Of a DNA stretch of 64,000 nucleotides, positions 25,745 to 34,734 are shown in pieces. Origin of the DNA: DATBAX01 sp963723765. GTDB taxonomy: Bacteria > Acidobacteriota > Terriglobia > Terriglobales > Acidobacteriaceae. Under the pieces are notes generated by a model. That model made no database searches. It worked only from the letters and a program-made list of their open reading frames with translations, and was not told the origin of the DNA. The DNA lies in the NCBI GenBank assembly GCA_963723765.1, contig CAVRSD010000004.1, positions 246,520-310,519 on the forward strand. Reading direction: 5' to 3'. A program made the position numbers and the translations under genes. How positions within the stretch are numbered: the first letter of the stretch is position 1; each line of letters opens with the position of its first letter.

Positions 25745-26677
25745 ATGTTCCGCATGAGTGAGTCAGCCATATCCGTTCAAGCCCTGCGCAAATCCTATGG
25801 TCCTTTGGAAGCCATCAAAGGTGTAGATTTCGAAATCCGCCCGGGTGAAGTATTCGGACTACTGGGGCCCAATGGTGCGGGCAAGACCAGTACAGTCGAA
25901 ATTCTGGAAGGGCTGCGTCCGCGGACTGGAGGCGAAGTTCGCGTATTAGGATTTGATCCCGATAAGCAGAAAAAACAGCTCAAGGACCGCATCGGGGTTT
26001 GCCTCCAAGCCACCAATCTGCCAGAAAAGATACGCGTCCGCGAAGCGCTGCATGTCTACTCGTCTTTCTACACTCAGCACGCAGATCCCAACCAATTGCT
26101 CAAACGCTTGCAGCTCGAAGACAAGCGCGATGCCTTCTACGGAACGCTTTCCGGCGGCCAAAAGCAGCGGCTGGCGCTGGCGTTGGCTCTGGTGAATAAT
26201 CCGTCTTTGCTTTTTCTCGATGAACCGACCACCGGCCTTGATCCTCAGGTTCGCGCGGAAATTCATTCTTTGCTGGAACAGTTGCGTGGAGAAAACCGCA
26301 CCATATTGTTGACTACACATTACATCGAAGAAGCGGAGCGGCTTTGCGACCGTGTCGCCATCATGGATCAGGGCCGCATCATAGCTTTGGACACGCCGGC
26401 CAAGCTGCAACAGCAGAGCCGGGCCGCATCGACTATTGCGGTGACCTGCGACAAGCCAATTCCGCCGCAACGTCCCAATTGGGCCGAAGCCATTGAGACC
26501 ATCATTGATTCAACCGGTCGCACTATGACTGTGGTCTCACGTCGCCCCGCGACCACGCTCGTAGATTTGATCAAATGGATCGACCAGAGTGGGCTTGAGC
26601 TGATCGACGTCCACCTGAAGAAGCCCACACTGGAAGATGTGTTTATCGAAATGACGGGAAAGCGCCTGCGCGAATAA
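25745..26677 (+). CDS. ABC transporter ATP-binding protein
   Basis: 310 residues of the DrrA/CcmA-type exporter ATPase group. Walker A GPNGAGKTST, signature LSGGQKQRL, Walker B LLFLDEPTTGLDP and the switch His in TTHYIEEAERLC are all present. The C-terminal 90 residues are a typical extension of this group. A second ATG at 25754 is possible. The gene is followed 16 bases later by a permease fused to an amidohydrolase, so the two form the transporter. Substrate unknown; relatives export drugs or lipids. Confidence 0.9.
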   Translation: MFRMSESAISVQALRKSYGPLEAIKGVDFEIRPGEVFGLLGPNGAGKTSTVEILEGLRPRTGGEVRVLGFDPDKQKKQLKDRIGVCLQATNLPEKIRVREALHVYSSFYTQHADPNQLLKRLQLEDKRDAFYGTLSGGQKQRLALALALVNNPSLLFLDEPTTGLDPQVRAEIHSLLEQLRGENRTILLTTHYIEEAERLCDRVAIMDQGRIIALDTPAKLQQQSRAASTIAVTCDKPIPPQRPNWAEAIETIIDSTGRTMTVVSRRPATTLVDLIKWIDQSGLELIDVHLKKPTLEDVFIEMTGKRLRE

Positions 26678-26693
26678 CGCGATTGCAATAATA

Positions 26694-28892
26694 ATGAACT
26701 CTTATCTGGCACTCATCGCACTGGACCTGAAGCTGGCTCTCCGCCAGAAGTCCGTCATTTTCTTTAATTATTTGTTTCCGTTCGTCTTCTTTATCACTTT
26801 TGCCCAGATCGAGCATGCGGACCGTGGCGGCACCATGGCCCAGGTTCTAACCATGGTGATAATTCTCGGAGTTTTGGGCAATGGTCTGTTTGGCGCAGGC
26901 ATGCGCGCAGTGCAGGAGCGCGAAAATAATGTACTTCGCCGCTACAAAGTAACTCCCATCACTCCGGCTCCGCTTCTTGTCGCATCGACGATAGTCGGCT
27001 GGATATTATTCATGCCGTTTGTTGTGTTGATGTTTTGCCTGGCGCATTTTGGATACGGTATGCCTTGGCCGTCCAGCATGGGATCGATTCTGCTTTTCCT
27101 GACCCTGGGCATCATGGCATTCCGTGCCATCGGGATGATTCTTGCATCGGTGGCGAACTCCATGCAGGAGAGCCAGATTCTGGTGCAATTGATTTATTTA
27201 CCCATGCTGTTTCTGAGCGGCGCTACTTTCCCAACCTCCATCTTTCCAGCATGGCTCCTGACAGTGACGAATTTCCTGCCAGCTACCTATCTCGTCTCCG
27301 GAATTCAGGGAATGATGCTGCATCAGGAAAATCTGGCTGCAAATTGGGAGGCCGCCGGCGCCTTAATTCTCACCATCGCCGTCGGATTGTTTGTTTCCTA
27401 CAAGCTTTTCCGTTGGGAAAAGGAAGAAAAGATTCGATCTTCGGCCAAGCTATGGATCGGCGCCGTCCTGCTTCCCTTTATCCTGCTCGGAATATGGCAA
27501 GCCCACACCCAGCAGAACGCGAACAAGACGCGAATGCTTAACCGTCAACTCGCCCGCAGCGAAAGCTACCTGATTCGCGGCGCACGCATTTTTGTGGGCA
27601 ATGGGAAAGTGATCGAATCGGGCGCGATTTTGATTCGCAATGGCAAAATTGCCGAAGTCTATGAAGGCGAAGGCCCCGATCCGAAAACCGTGAAAGCCAC
27701 GCTCATTGAGGCGCAAGGCAAAACCGTGCTTCCAGGCCTGATCGATGTGCACGTCCATCTTGGTGCGCCTGGAGGACATCTTGCGGACATGATGAATTAT
27801 CAGGCGGAACCGGTCATGGAGCGTCATCTCGCCGCATATCTTTACAGCGGTGTCACCGCCGTAAGAAGCGTTGGCGATCCATTGGATCCCATACTCAAAG
27901 TACGCGGAGTGGTGAATAGCGGCGAGAAATTAGGTGCCGAGTTATTCACCTGCGGACCGTTGTTTACCGCTCCAGGCGGCCATGGCACGGAATACTTCAA
28001 GGAATTGCCAGACAACATCCGTCAGCAGATGTTGGCACAATTCACCCGCATTCCAGCTTCGACGGACGAAGCCCGCCAACATGTCGATGCGCTTAAACAG
28101 GCCGATGTCGATTGCATTAAAGCGGTGATGGAGTCAGGTGGCGGATCTATCATTTTTAACCGGATGGATGTTTCCTACTTGCAAGCCATCGTTCAACAAG
28201 CGCACGCGGACAATCTTCCCGCGTCGGTACATACCGGTGACGTTCGCGACGTGACCGATGCTGTAGCTGCTGGTGCCGATTCGATCGAGCACGGATCTTT
28301 TCGAGATGCTATCCCCGACGCACTCTTCCAGCAGATGGTTTCACAGAAGACGTTCTATGATCCCACGCTCAGTGTGGGCGAAGCATTTAGAGATATTGCT
28401 GCCGGAAAAACCGACTTACTCGACCGTTCTTTGGTGCAGCAAGTCGGCCCCAAAGAATTACTCGACAGTACCAAAGAATTTCTGGCGTCCAAAGACAGCG
28501 AGGCCATGCGTCAGCGGATAAGCCAGTTTCCCATCGATGTGAAGATTGGCACCGAGAACCTGAAAAAGGCCTATCAGCACGGCGTTACCCTGGTGACAGG
28601 GAGCGACGCTGGAAATAATCTGGTGATCCACGGGCCTACGGTGCAACACGAAGTCGAACTCTGGGTAAAAGCGGGGATCCCTGCCGCAGTCGCGCTTCAG
28701 GCTGCCACTTACAACTCGGCCCGCCTGTTACACGCTGAAAATCACATCGGTTCCATCCAGAAGGGAAACGATGCCGACCTGCTTCTGGTGGATGGCAACC
28801 CGCTGGAAGATATCAATGCCATCGAGCGTATTTCGATCGTCTTTTTCAAGGGCGAGCAACTCGACCGCTCCGGCCTTTTCGGCCAGCCCTAG
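26694..28892 (+). CDS. ABC-2 permease fused to amidohydrolase
   Basis: 732 residues in one uninterrupted frame. Residues 1-260 form an ABC-2 permease with six helices (for example LVQLIYLPMLFLSGATFP). A further helix near 265 (LWIGAVLLPFILLGIW) leads to residues 290-732, a metal-dependent amidohydrolase like imidazolonepropionase/prolidase relatives. It has the metal motif DVHVHLG, then SVHTGDVRDV, SIEHGSF, GSDAGNN and DADLLLVDGNPLEDI. With the inside N-terminus the enzyme part probably faces one side of the membrane next to the channel; the side depends on the seventh helix. The fusion suggests transport and hydrolysis of the same compound. I see no sign of a frame error at the junction. Confidence 0.85.
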   Translation: MNSYLALIALDLKLALRQKSVIFFNYLFPFVFFITFAQIEHADRGGTMAQVLTMVIILGVLGNGLFGAGMRAVQERENNVLRRYKVTPITPAPLLVASTIVGWILFMPFVVLMFCLAHFGYGMPWPSSMGSILLFLTLGIMAFRAIGMILASVANSMQESQILVQLIYLPMLFLSGATFPTSIFPAWLLTVTNFLPATYLVSGIQGMMLHQENLAANWEAAGALILTIAVGLFVSYKLFRWEKEEKIRSSAKLWIGAVLLPFILLGIWQAHTQQNANKTRMLNRQLARSESYLIRGARIFVGNGKVIESGAILIRNGKIAEVYEGEGPDPKTVKATLIEAQGKTVLPGLIDVHVHLGAPGGHLADMMNYQAEPVMERHLAAYLYSGVTAVRSVGDPLDPILKVRGVVNSGEKLGAELFTCGPLFTAPGGHGTEYFKELPDNIRQQMLAQFTRIPASTDEARQHVDALKQADVDCIKAVMESGGGSIIFNRMDVSYLQAIVQQAHADNLPASVHTGDVRDVTDAVAAGADSIEHGSFRDAIPDALFQQMVSQKTFYDPTLSVGEAFRDIAAGKTDLLDRSLVQQVGPKELLDSTKEFLASKDSEAMRQRISQFPIDVKIGTENLKKAYQHGVTLVTGSDAGNNLVIHGPTVQHEVELWVKAGIPAAVALQAATYNSARLLHAENHIGSIQKGNDADLLLVDGNPLEDINAIERISIVFFKGEQLDRSGLFGQP

Positions 28893-28943
28893 GGAAATCA
28901 GGAGTAAACCAATTTCATTCCCTGGGATGCTAAACTTCTCCCA

Positions 28944-29447
28944 ATGCGAGTTCTCGGCATTGACTGCGGCACGGAATATACCGGGTTCGGCGTGGTGGAA
29001 CTTTGTCTCGACGGTAAGCTGCTCTGCCTGACCTGCGGTGCCGTGAAACTTTCTCCCCGCGAACCTCTGCCGCTGCGTCTCGCTACAATTTTCACCCGCC
29101 TGGGCGCGATCATTCAAGAACATCAACCGGACAACGTTGCCATTGAAGACGTATTCTTCGCTTTGAACGTGAAATCGGCCCTCAAACTGGGACAGGTCCG
29201 TGGGGTGGCCATGCTGGCGGCATCGTCCGCAGGACTGGGAGTCACCGAGTACGCGCCGCTCACCATCAAGTCCGCTGTCGTGGGCTATGGTCGAGCCGAG
29301 AAGCAGCAGGTGCAGCACATGGTCACCCGCTTACTCAATCTCGCCGAGATCCCGGAGCCGCCCGACGCCGCCGATGCTCTGGCGATCGCCATCTGCCACT
29401 TGCACACCGCCGCTACGCTGGAGCGGCAGCATGCCGCCGCCCGATGA
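28944..29447 (+). CDS. ruvC: Holliday junction resolvase RuvC
   Basis: 167 residues, usual family length. RuvC cuts four-way DNA junctions as a dimer during recombination repair. The RNase H-like catalytic acids are visible: Asp in LGIDCGTEYTGFG (residue 7), Glu in VAIEDVFF, and the Asp pair in PPDAADALAIAICH. The stop overlaps the start of the following secreted-protein gene as ATGA. ruvA and ruvB are not in the window. Confidence 0.95.
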   Translation: MRVLGIDCGTEYTGFGVVELCLDGKLLCLTCGAVKLSPREPLPLRLATIFTRLGAIIQEHQPDNVAIEDVFFALNVKSALKLGQVRGVAMLAASSAGLGVTEYAPLTIKSAVVGYGRAEKQQVQHMVTRLLNLAEIPEPPDAADALAIAICHLHTAATLERQHAAAR

Positions 29448-30136
29448 TGGAGTCAAAAAACAAACTCAGATGTGCCGGTAATGTGTACTGGCAGCTTCTT
29501 TGGCTGACTTGTATCGTGTTCTTTCTTGGTTCTTCAGGATGGGCCCAGCAGGTTCCTCCCACAGTTACTTTCAAATTCGATTTCCCCGGCGCCGATCCTG
29601 ATCACTACGCAATTTCTGTTTCTTCAGACGGACACGCCAGTTACGATTCCGACGGCAAGCTCAGTTCTGAATCTGACGCCGGAGACCCTTTTCACCTGCA
29701 ATTCACCATCTCCGACCCCACGCGCGCCCGCATTTTCGATCTCACCCAGAAAGCCCACTACTTCGAAGGCAAGATTGATTCTGGCCGGAAAGGTCTTGCC
29801 AACACCGGTGCCAAGACCCTGATCTACAAAGATGCCGAGAAGAACACGCAAGCTTTGTATAACTATTCTCCGGTCCCGGCCGTCTGGGACCTGACAGCCC
29901 TGTTCCAGCAACTCTCCGCCACCCTGGAATATGGCCGCCGGCTGGAGTATTACCGGCATTACCAGAAAACCGCCCTCGACGAGGAGTTGAAGCACATGGA
30001 GCAACAGTCGAACGAAAGCGGTTTGGCGGAATTGGCCGCTATCGCGCCGATTCTGCAGCAGATTGTCAACGATTCTTCGCTCATGAACGTGGTTCGGGCC
30101 CGTGCCCAGCGCCTGCTGGCAGCGCCCGTGAAATGA
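29444..30136 (+). CDS. Secreted or anchored protein of unknown function
   Basis: 230 residues, coupled to ruvC by ATGA overlap. A signal-like hydrophobic stretch (LLWLTCIVFFLGSSGWAQ, about residues 18-35) ends in a likely cleavage site WAQ. The mature part begins with a beta-rich region and finishes with a helical C-terminus (LEYYRHYQKTALDEELKH). I recognise no catalytic motif. The same transcript probably continues from ruvC, but a functional link is not evident. Confidence 0.75.
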   Translation: MMESKNKLRCAGNVYWQLLWLTCIVFFLGSSGWAQQVPPTVTFKFDFPGADPDHYAISVSSDGHASYDSDGKLSSESDAGDPFHLQFTISDPTRARIFDLTQKAHYFEGKIDSGRKGLANTGAKTLIYKDAEKNTQALYNYSPVPAVWDLTALFQQLSATLEYGRRLEYYRHYQKTALDEELKHMEQQSNESGLAELAAIAPILQQIVNDSSLMNVVRARAQRLLAAPVK

Positions 30137-30210
30137 CACCTTCGTGACAATATAAAGAGCACGGGATTCCAATCAGAGAGATAATGGCATCTACCTTAGT
30201 GGGGGTATCC

Positions 30211-31536
30211 ATGTTGAAGCGGAAACTGGAAGTCGTTCCCGTCGCGCTGGCAGCTCTGGTCTTTTCGTTGTATGCCACTCCATCTTTTGCCGACTCGCAG
30301 GCGCGCATCGTCCGCTTAAGCACGGTGGAAGGCAATGTGCAGATTGATCGCAACACTGGACAGGGCTACGAAAAGGCTTTTCTGAATCTGCCCATCACCC
30401 AGGGCGTAAAGTTGCGCACCAAAGGCGAGGGCCGCGCGGAAATCGAATTCGAAGACGGCAGCACCTTGCGCATCGCCTCCAACACAGTCCTGGAATTCCC
30501 CCAACTCTCGCTGCTGGATTCTGGCAGCAAGGCCTCAAACATAAACGTCGTGGCCGGGACTGCTTACGTCAATTTTGCCGGCGCTAAAGACGATCAGCTC
30601 ATCTTGACCTTTAGTCGCGAGAAACTCGCCTTCAATCACGCCGCTCATCTGCGTCTGGACATGAATAACAACGCCGCGGCGCTGGCCGTTTTCAAGGGCG
30701 AGGTGCAAATCGAAGCTCCGTCAGGCGCGCTGGAAGTTGCTAAGAACCAGACCGCTAGTTTTGATCTCCGCAAAGATGACAAGCCCTCGGTGGCCAAAAA
30801 CATTGAGCCCGATCCTTCCGACGCCTGGGACAAATCTCAAGACCAGTACCACCAGCGCTATACCACCACGGCCTCCAATACCTATTCGCCCTACGCCTAC
30901 GGCACCACCGACATGGCGTACTACGGTAACTTCTTCAATGCTCCGGGCTACGGCACCATGTGGCAGCCTTACTTCACCGGCGTCGGCTGGGACCCATTTA
31001 TGGACGGTTCCTGGGCTTTTTCTCCCGGCATGGGCTACGGCTGGGTTTCCGCCTATCCCTGGGGATGGACGCCCTACCATTACGGTTCGTGGACGTTTGT
31101 GCCCAGCTATGGCTGGGCTTGGCAACCCGGGGGCGCCTGGACGTCATTTGCCGCCGTTCCGCGAGTGGTGAATCCTCCCCGCAATTTCGTGATGCCTCAG
31201 GCTCCCACAGGTACTGGCAAAACGACAATTGTCGTGAACCGCGGCCCCGTATCCACGGTCGCGGGCCGGTTCTCGGATAAACTTGTCGTCCGCAACAACT
31301 CCGCGGGTCTGGGAATTCCACGCGGCAGTATCGATAATCTGACCAGGATTTCACAGTCGGTCCAGGAGCACGGTCAGCAAGGCCAAACGACCACTCGCAT
31401 TCATACCGTGCCCGTATCCCCAACCCCCGAGCCAGGACATGGCCAACCCGCATCGCGTCCGACATTTACCGCACCCCTGACCGGTCCGTCCCCCAGTCAA
31501 CTCTCTGCGCCTATGCCAACTCACCGTGGCAAGTAG
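30211..31536 (+). CDS. FecR-domain protein with Trp/Tyr-rich C-terminus (DUF6600-like)
   Basis: About 441 residues from the ATG at 30211, chosen because GGGGG precedes it and it yields a clean signal peptide (MLKRKLEV..., ending ATPSFA). A start at 30184 is also open. Residues 30-200 match the FecR-type beta domain (STVEGNVQI, GEGRAEIEFEDGSTLR). The region 220-330 is rich in Tyr, Trp and Gly with repeats such as VGWDPFMDGSWAFSP, YPWGWTPYHYGSW and YGWAWQPGGAW. The C-terminus is Pro/Thr-rich. It is an extracytoplasmic protein, probably in the envelope; FecR itself senses signals but no sigma factor is nearby. Confidence 0.8.
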   Translation: MLKRKLEVVPVALAALVFSLYATPSFADSQARIVRLSTVEGNVQIDRNTGQGYEKAFLNLPITQGVKLRTKGEGRAEIEFEDGSTLRIASNTVLEFPQLSLLDSGSKASNINVVAGTAYVNFAGAKDDQLILTFSREKLAFNHAAHLRLDMNNNAAALAVFKGEVQIEAPSGALEVAKNQTASFDLRKDDKPSVAKNIEPDPSDAWDKSQDQYHQRYTTTASNTYSPYAYGTTDMAYYGNFFNAPGYGTMWQPYFTGVGWDPFMDGSWAFSPGMGYGWVSAYPWGWTPYHYGSWTFVPSYGWAWQPGGAWTSFAAVPRVVNPPRNFVMPQAPTGTGKTTIVVNRGPVSTVAGRFSDKLVVRNNSAGLGIPRGSIDNLTRISQSVQEHGQQGQTTTRIHTVPVSPTPEPGHGQPASRPTFTAPLTGPSPSQLSAPMPTHRGK

Positions 31537-31558
31537 GGTCATTTAGTGATTAAAAAAC

Positions 31559-31584
31559 AGGCGGCCTTTGAGCCGCCTTTTTTT
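31559..31584 (+). terminator. Intrinsic terminator after FecR-domain gene
   Basis: AGGCGGC / GCCGCCT forms a 7-bp stem with a six-base loop, followed by TTTTTTT. Confidence 0.85.
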
Positions 31585-31644
31585 ATTTGAGGTTGTGATC
31601 AAACCCTCAACTTTATCGATCAAACTCTCAACCTCTTCGACCTA

Positions 31645-31700
31645 CTCCCCACCTTGTCATTCCGAAAAGCGGAGCACCGAGGAATCTGCGGTCTGCACAG
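31645..31700. repeat. Intergenic repeat, family B copy 3
   Basis: CCCCACCTTGTCATTCCGAA...GAGGAATCTGCGGTCTGC matches the reverse complement of the units at 39246 and 39739. The rest of the gap 31585-31846 holds nothing I can support. Confidence 0.6.
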
Positions 31701-31846
31701 ACGGTTGTGTTTCCCCTGCCACAACGTGTCCCGCAAGCCTCAATCCGGCCGCCTGCAGTTCGGCGCAACTCCTTTTGAATCAGCGTCTTATCCAATGGCC
31801 GCCCTCGTGCCATCTCTCTGGGCAGGCAGTACAAAGGGAGGCAGCT

Positions 31847-32806
31847 ATGAAGCAGTCAGATCGATTCAATGACGCCAGCACCACAACGCGGTATAACCAA
31901 AACACAACTTCAGATCCAAAATGGATTGGCAAATACAAGGCAGCCATATTGGGTAGTTCGGTGATGCTCGTCGGCTTATTGGGAGTCTACGGGTGTTCCA
32001 AAAAATCAGAGCAGCACATGGCGGTCGTGTCCCCCAATCCACCGGCTGCACCAACTCCAACTCTTTCCTCGTTGCCGCCCATAACGGCCGTCCAGCCAGT
32101 GACCCACAAACGGAAAGTGCAGCGAACCTCGCCCACCGCAACCTACACCAATGACGCTTATGGAATTTCCTTCCGCTATCCGCTGAGATATAAGCTCAAG
32201 GAATTGGATGTCGCCGCTGGAGACGCGAAACCTGCAGCCATGGAACAGTCCATGGGTGCCGATCCTGCCGAGGTCCCGTTGGCCACGGTGCAGATGCCGG
32301 AGAGCTTGTATCCCAAAACTGATTTCGACGACGGCTATTTCAGCGTAAGCGCCAATCGCAGCTTGACGGAAGCTGCCTGCCAGCAATCGGTGATTGTCCA
32401 CGAGGATTCCGAAGTACTGACAGAAAACATCAACGGCGTTCAATTTCATTGGACGGAAAACTCCAGCGCCGAAGGTGACAATTATTCCGAGTGGCGCAGC
32501 TATGCCGGCTTTGCCAACGGAACCTGCTATGAAGTGCAGCTTGGATTGGAAACTTCACTTGAGCCGAAAGTAGCCGACAAAAAATCACTCAAAGAAGTGA
32601 ATAGCGCCCAGGTATTCAGCCGCCTGAAAGCGATCCTGTCTTCGGTGAAGATCCGTCCGGTGGTGGTTCCAGCGGCGGAACCTCCAGCCCGGTCATTCAG
32701 CGAAACTCCCAGCGCGGTTCCCACCACGCCGGCAGTCGAGCCCGCCGGCAGCGCAATCGTCGGGCAGACAGCCGCACCCGCGGTGGATGCTTCGAAGCAA
32801 CAGTAG
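31847..32806 (+). CDS. Putative lipoprotein of unknown function
   Basis: 319 residues. The ATG at 31847 is set by GGGAGG five bases upstream; longer in-frame starts would run through an intergenic repeat. After a 32-residue hydrophilic lead, a hydrophobic segment (AAILGSSVMLVGLLGVYGC) ends in Cys, which resembles a lipobox although Tyr at -2 is unusual. The central domain begins YTNDAYGISFRYPLRYKL, a pattern common in small PsbP-like or similar surface domains. The C-terminus is Pro/Ala-rich and disordered. Function unknown. Confidence 0.7.
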   Translation: MKQSDRFNDASTTTRYNQNTTSDPKWIGKYKAAILGSSVMLVGLLGVYGCSKKSEQHMAVVSPNPPAAPTPTLSSLPPITAVQPVTHKRKVQRTSPTATYTNDAYGISFRYPLRYKLKELDVAAGDAKPAAMEQSMGADPAEVPLATVQMPESLYPKTDFDDGYFSVSANRSLTEAACQQSVIVHEDSEVLTENINGVQFHWTENSSAEGDNYSEWRSYAGFANGTCYEVQLGLETSLEPKVADKKSLKEVNSAQVFSRLKAILSSVKIRPVVVPAAEPPARSFSETPSAVPTTPAVEPAGSAIVGQTAAPAVDASKQQ

Positions 32807-32815
32807 TTCAAAATT

Positions 32816-32848
32816 GGTAGGCCTCGCTTCCAGGCAGCGAGGCCTACC
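32816..32848. terminator. Hairpin between convergent genes
   Basis: A perfect 12-bp stem (GGTAGGCCTCGC / GCGAGGCCTACC) with a nine-base loop overlaps the amrB stop codon. On the minus strand it is followed by AATTTT, so it may stop transcription in either direction. Confidence 0.65.
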
Positions 32849-33650
32849 GCACCATCATCCCCGCGTATCCCACCACCATTTCGCGATCTCCCGACACATC
32901 GCCAGAAGTCGCATATCTCGCCAACTCTGCTTTCGTGGCTCCCAAACGCCGGGCGGCCGTCAGCATAACGACCGTTGGTCCAACCCCGCACATGCTGATT
33001 TTCTCTTTCGTCACCACATCGAACAGCCCGCGCGCATCAAGCGCCAGAATTTGTTCAATTGCCTTGTGATCTTTAGTCCGAGTCACGGCATCGCTTTCAT
33101 AATGATTCATGTCACTCGAAGCAATCATTAAAATCGGTTCGCGCTGCATTTTGATGACCTCACTCATTGCTTCACCCAGCGCTTCAAGAATCTCGAACTT
33201 GCCGGTTCCCAGGGCGATGGGAACAAAGGTGAAATCCGGCCTTCGCAATTGCAGGAAAGGCAACTGCACTTCGATCGCATGTTCGCTGCGATGGGCTTCG
33301 CTATCTTCAATAAGAAGAGGGAATTGTTGCTTGAGTATTTCCGCCAAATCGGAATCGATGTGCGCCGCGCCCAGTGGGGTTTCCCACGCTCCCTTGCTCA
33401 TGATGGCAAGCGGTTGCCCTTTGCCAGTATGGTTGGGACACAATACTATGCAGCGCTGAGGAATATTAATCCTGGCATAGACCGCGCCCGCAACTTGTCC
33501 CGAGTACATGTACCCCGCATGCGGCGCCACACACCCGATCGCAGTCACACCTTCTTTGTGAGGCGTGAGATAAGAATCTACGTCCGCCCGCAGTACGTCA
33601 GGGTCTTGAGGATAAAACCGCCCAGCTACCGCGGGATGACGCACGATCAT
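32844..33650 (-). CDS. amrB: AmmeMemoRadiSam system protein B (MEMO family)
   Basis: 268 residues of the MEMO fold, related to metal-dependent dioxygenases. Conserved stretches are HPAVAGRFYPQDPDVL at the start, APHAGYMYSGQVAGAVY, VLCPNHTGKG, ASSDMNHYE and CGVGPTVVML. The His residues in PHAGY and PNHTG are those that line the metal site in relatives. The usual partner genes (AmrA and a radical SAM enzyme) are not adjacent. It is downstream of ksgA with a 104-base gap that contains a family B repeat. Confidence 0.9.
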   Translation of the reverse strand: MIVRHPAVAGRFYPQDPDVLRADVDSYLTPHKEGVTAIGCVAPHAGYMYSGQVAGAVYARINIPQRCIVLCPNHTGKGQPLAIMSKGAWETPLGAAHIDSDLAEILKQQFPLLIEDSEAHRSEHAIEVQLPFLQLRRPDFTFVPIALGTGKFEILEALGEAMSEVIKMQREPILMIASSDMNHYESDAVTRTKDHKAIEQILALDARGLFDVVTKEKISMCGVGPTVVMLTAARRLGATKAELARYATSGDVSGDREMVVGYAGMMVR

Positions 33651-33674
33651 ATGGCCTCACTGACCGACCCTGTC

Positions 33675-33745
33675 CCCATTGTCATTCTGAGCAAGCGTTC
33701 TTTTGCGACGCGAAAGCCTGGCCTGAGCGAAGGCGATCTCTGCAT
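33675..33745. repeat. Intergenic repeat, family B copy 4
   Basis: Opens GTCATTCTGAGCAAGCG and closes GCGAAGGCGATCTCTGC, similar in plan to the copy at 3270. It lies between ksgA and amrB. Confidence 0.6.
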
Positions 33746-33754
33746 TTATCGTCG

Positions 33755-34606
33755 CTACGTCCCCAACAACGCCCGCAGCAACGCCGCAGTCTTTTCCAAC
33801 GACAAAGCCTCTGCTCTTACCGTCGGTTTGATCCCGGTCTTTTCCAGCGCCGCCCTCAAGACTTTCGGATCGTAGTCAGACTTCAAATTGTTCCAAAGCG
33901 TTTTCCGTTTCTGTCCAAAAGCCAGTCGCAAAAATTTGATAAAAGCCGCTTCCGGAACATGCAAGCTCTCAATCCTCGAATCAATGGTCAATCGGACCAC
34001 CGACGAATGCACCTTGGGCGGTGGCGAAAAGGAACTGGGCGGCAGCGTGAACAAGTTGTCCACCCGCGCATAAAGCTGCGTAGTTGCGGACAGCACGCCA
34101 TACTCGCTCTTCCCCGGCTTCGCGACCAGTCGGTCGGCGACTTCCCGCTGCACCATCAATACAATCGTTTCGAAATACTGACGATAAGAAAACAGCCGGA
34201 ACAAAATATCCGAAGTAATAAAGTAGGGAAGATTGCCGACGACTCGCACCGCCTGCTGCGCCTGTTCCAGCCCCGGACGCGACAGGCCCGGCTTCTGCCC
34301 AAAAATCGTATGAAAATCCATCGCCAGCACATCGCCCTCGATGATCTCCACATTCGGGGTCAAACCAAAATTCATGCGCAATTGCGCCGCCAGCACGCGG
34401 TCCAGTTCAATGGCAATAAGCCGCCGCGCCCGCCGGGCCAGCAGGGAAGTCAGAGCTCCGCGCCCCGGCCCGATTTCGAGCACAGTGGCCTGCGAAATAT
34501 CTCCCAGCGCTTCCACTATGCGCATGGCGGCCGCATCATCCACCAGAAAATGCTGTCCTAGTTTTGGTTTTGCGCGAGTTGGCCGCGCGGCTGCGACTTT
34601 CGGCAC
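33755..34606 (-). CDS. rsmA: 16S rRNA dimethyladenosine transferase KsgA/RsmA
   Basis: 283 residues. The enzyme dimethylates two adjacent adenines near the 3' end of 16S rRNA during small-subunit assembly. LGQHFLVD at the N-terminus, the SAM-binding loop LEIGPGRGALT, and the catalytic NLPYFIT motif are all present. The C-terminal domain includes FLRLAFGQKRKTLWNNLK, as usual. It is divergent from glgA, sharing a 128-base gap, and may be cotranscribed with amrB. Confidence 0.95.
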   Translation of the reverse strand: MPKVAAARPTRAKPKLGQHFLVDDAAAMRIVEALGDISQATVLEIGPGRGALTSLLARRARRLIAIELDRVLAAQLRMNFGLTPNVEIIEGDVLAMDFHTIFGQKPGLSRPGLEQAQQAVRVVGNLPYFITSDILFRLFSYRQYFETIVLMVQREVADRLVAKPGKSEYGVLSATTQLYARVDNLFTLPPSSFSPPPKVHSSVVRLTIDSRIESLHVPEAAFIKFLRLAFGQKRKTLWNNLKSDYDPKVLRAALEKTGIKPTVRAEALSLEKTAALLRALLGT

Positions 34607-34734
34607 ATTGACCCTCTTTCTTTCCGGCTTTAGACTTGACCGTCACCCGCGAGTCTTACAGCGCAAGCGCGGCATGTACGTCTAATAATAGCTTGCGCCG
34701 GAAGACCCTGCTTCGGATCACAGGAGCCACGTTC

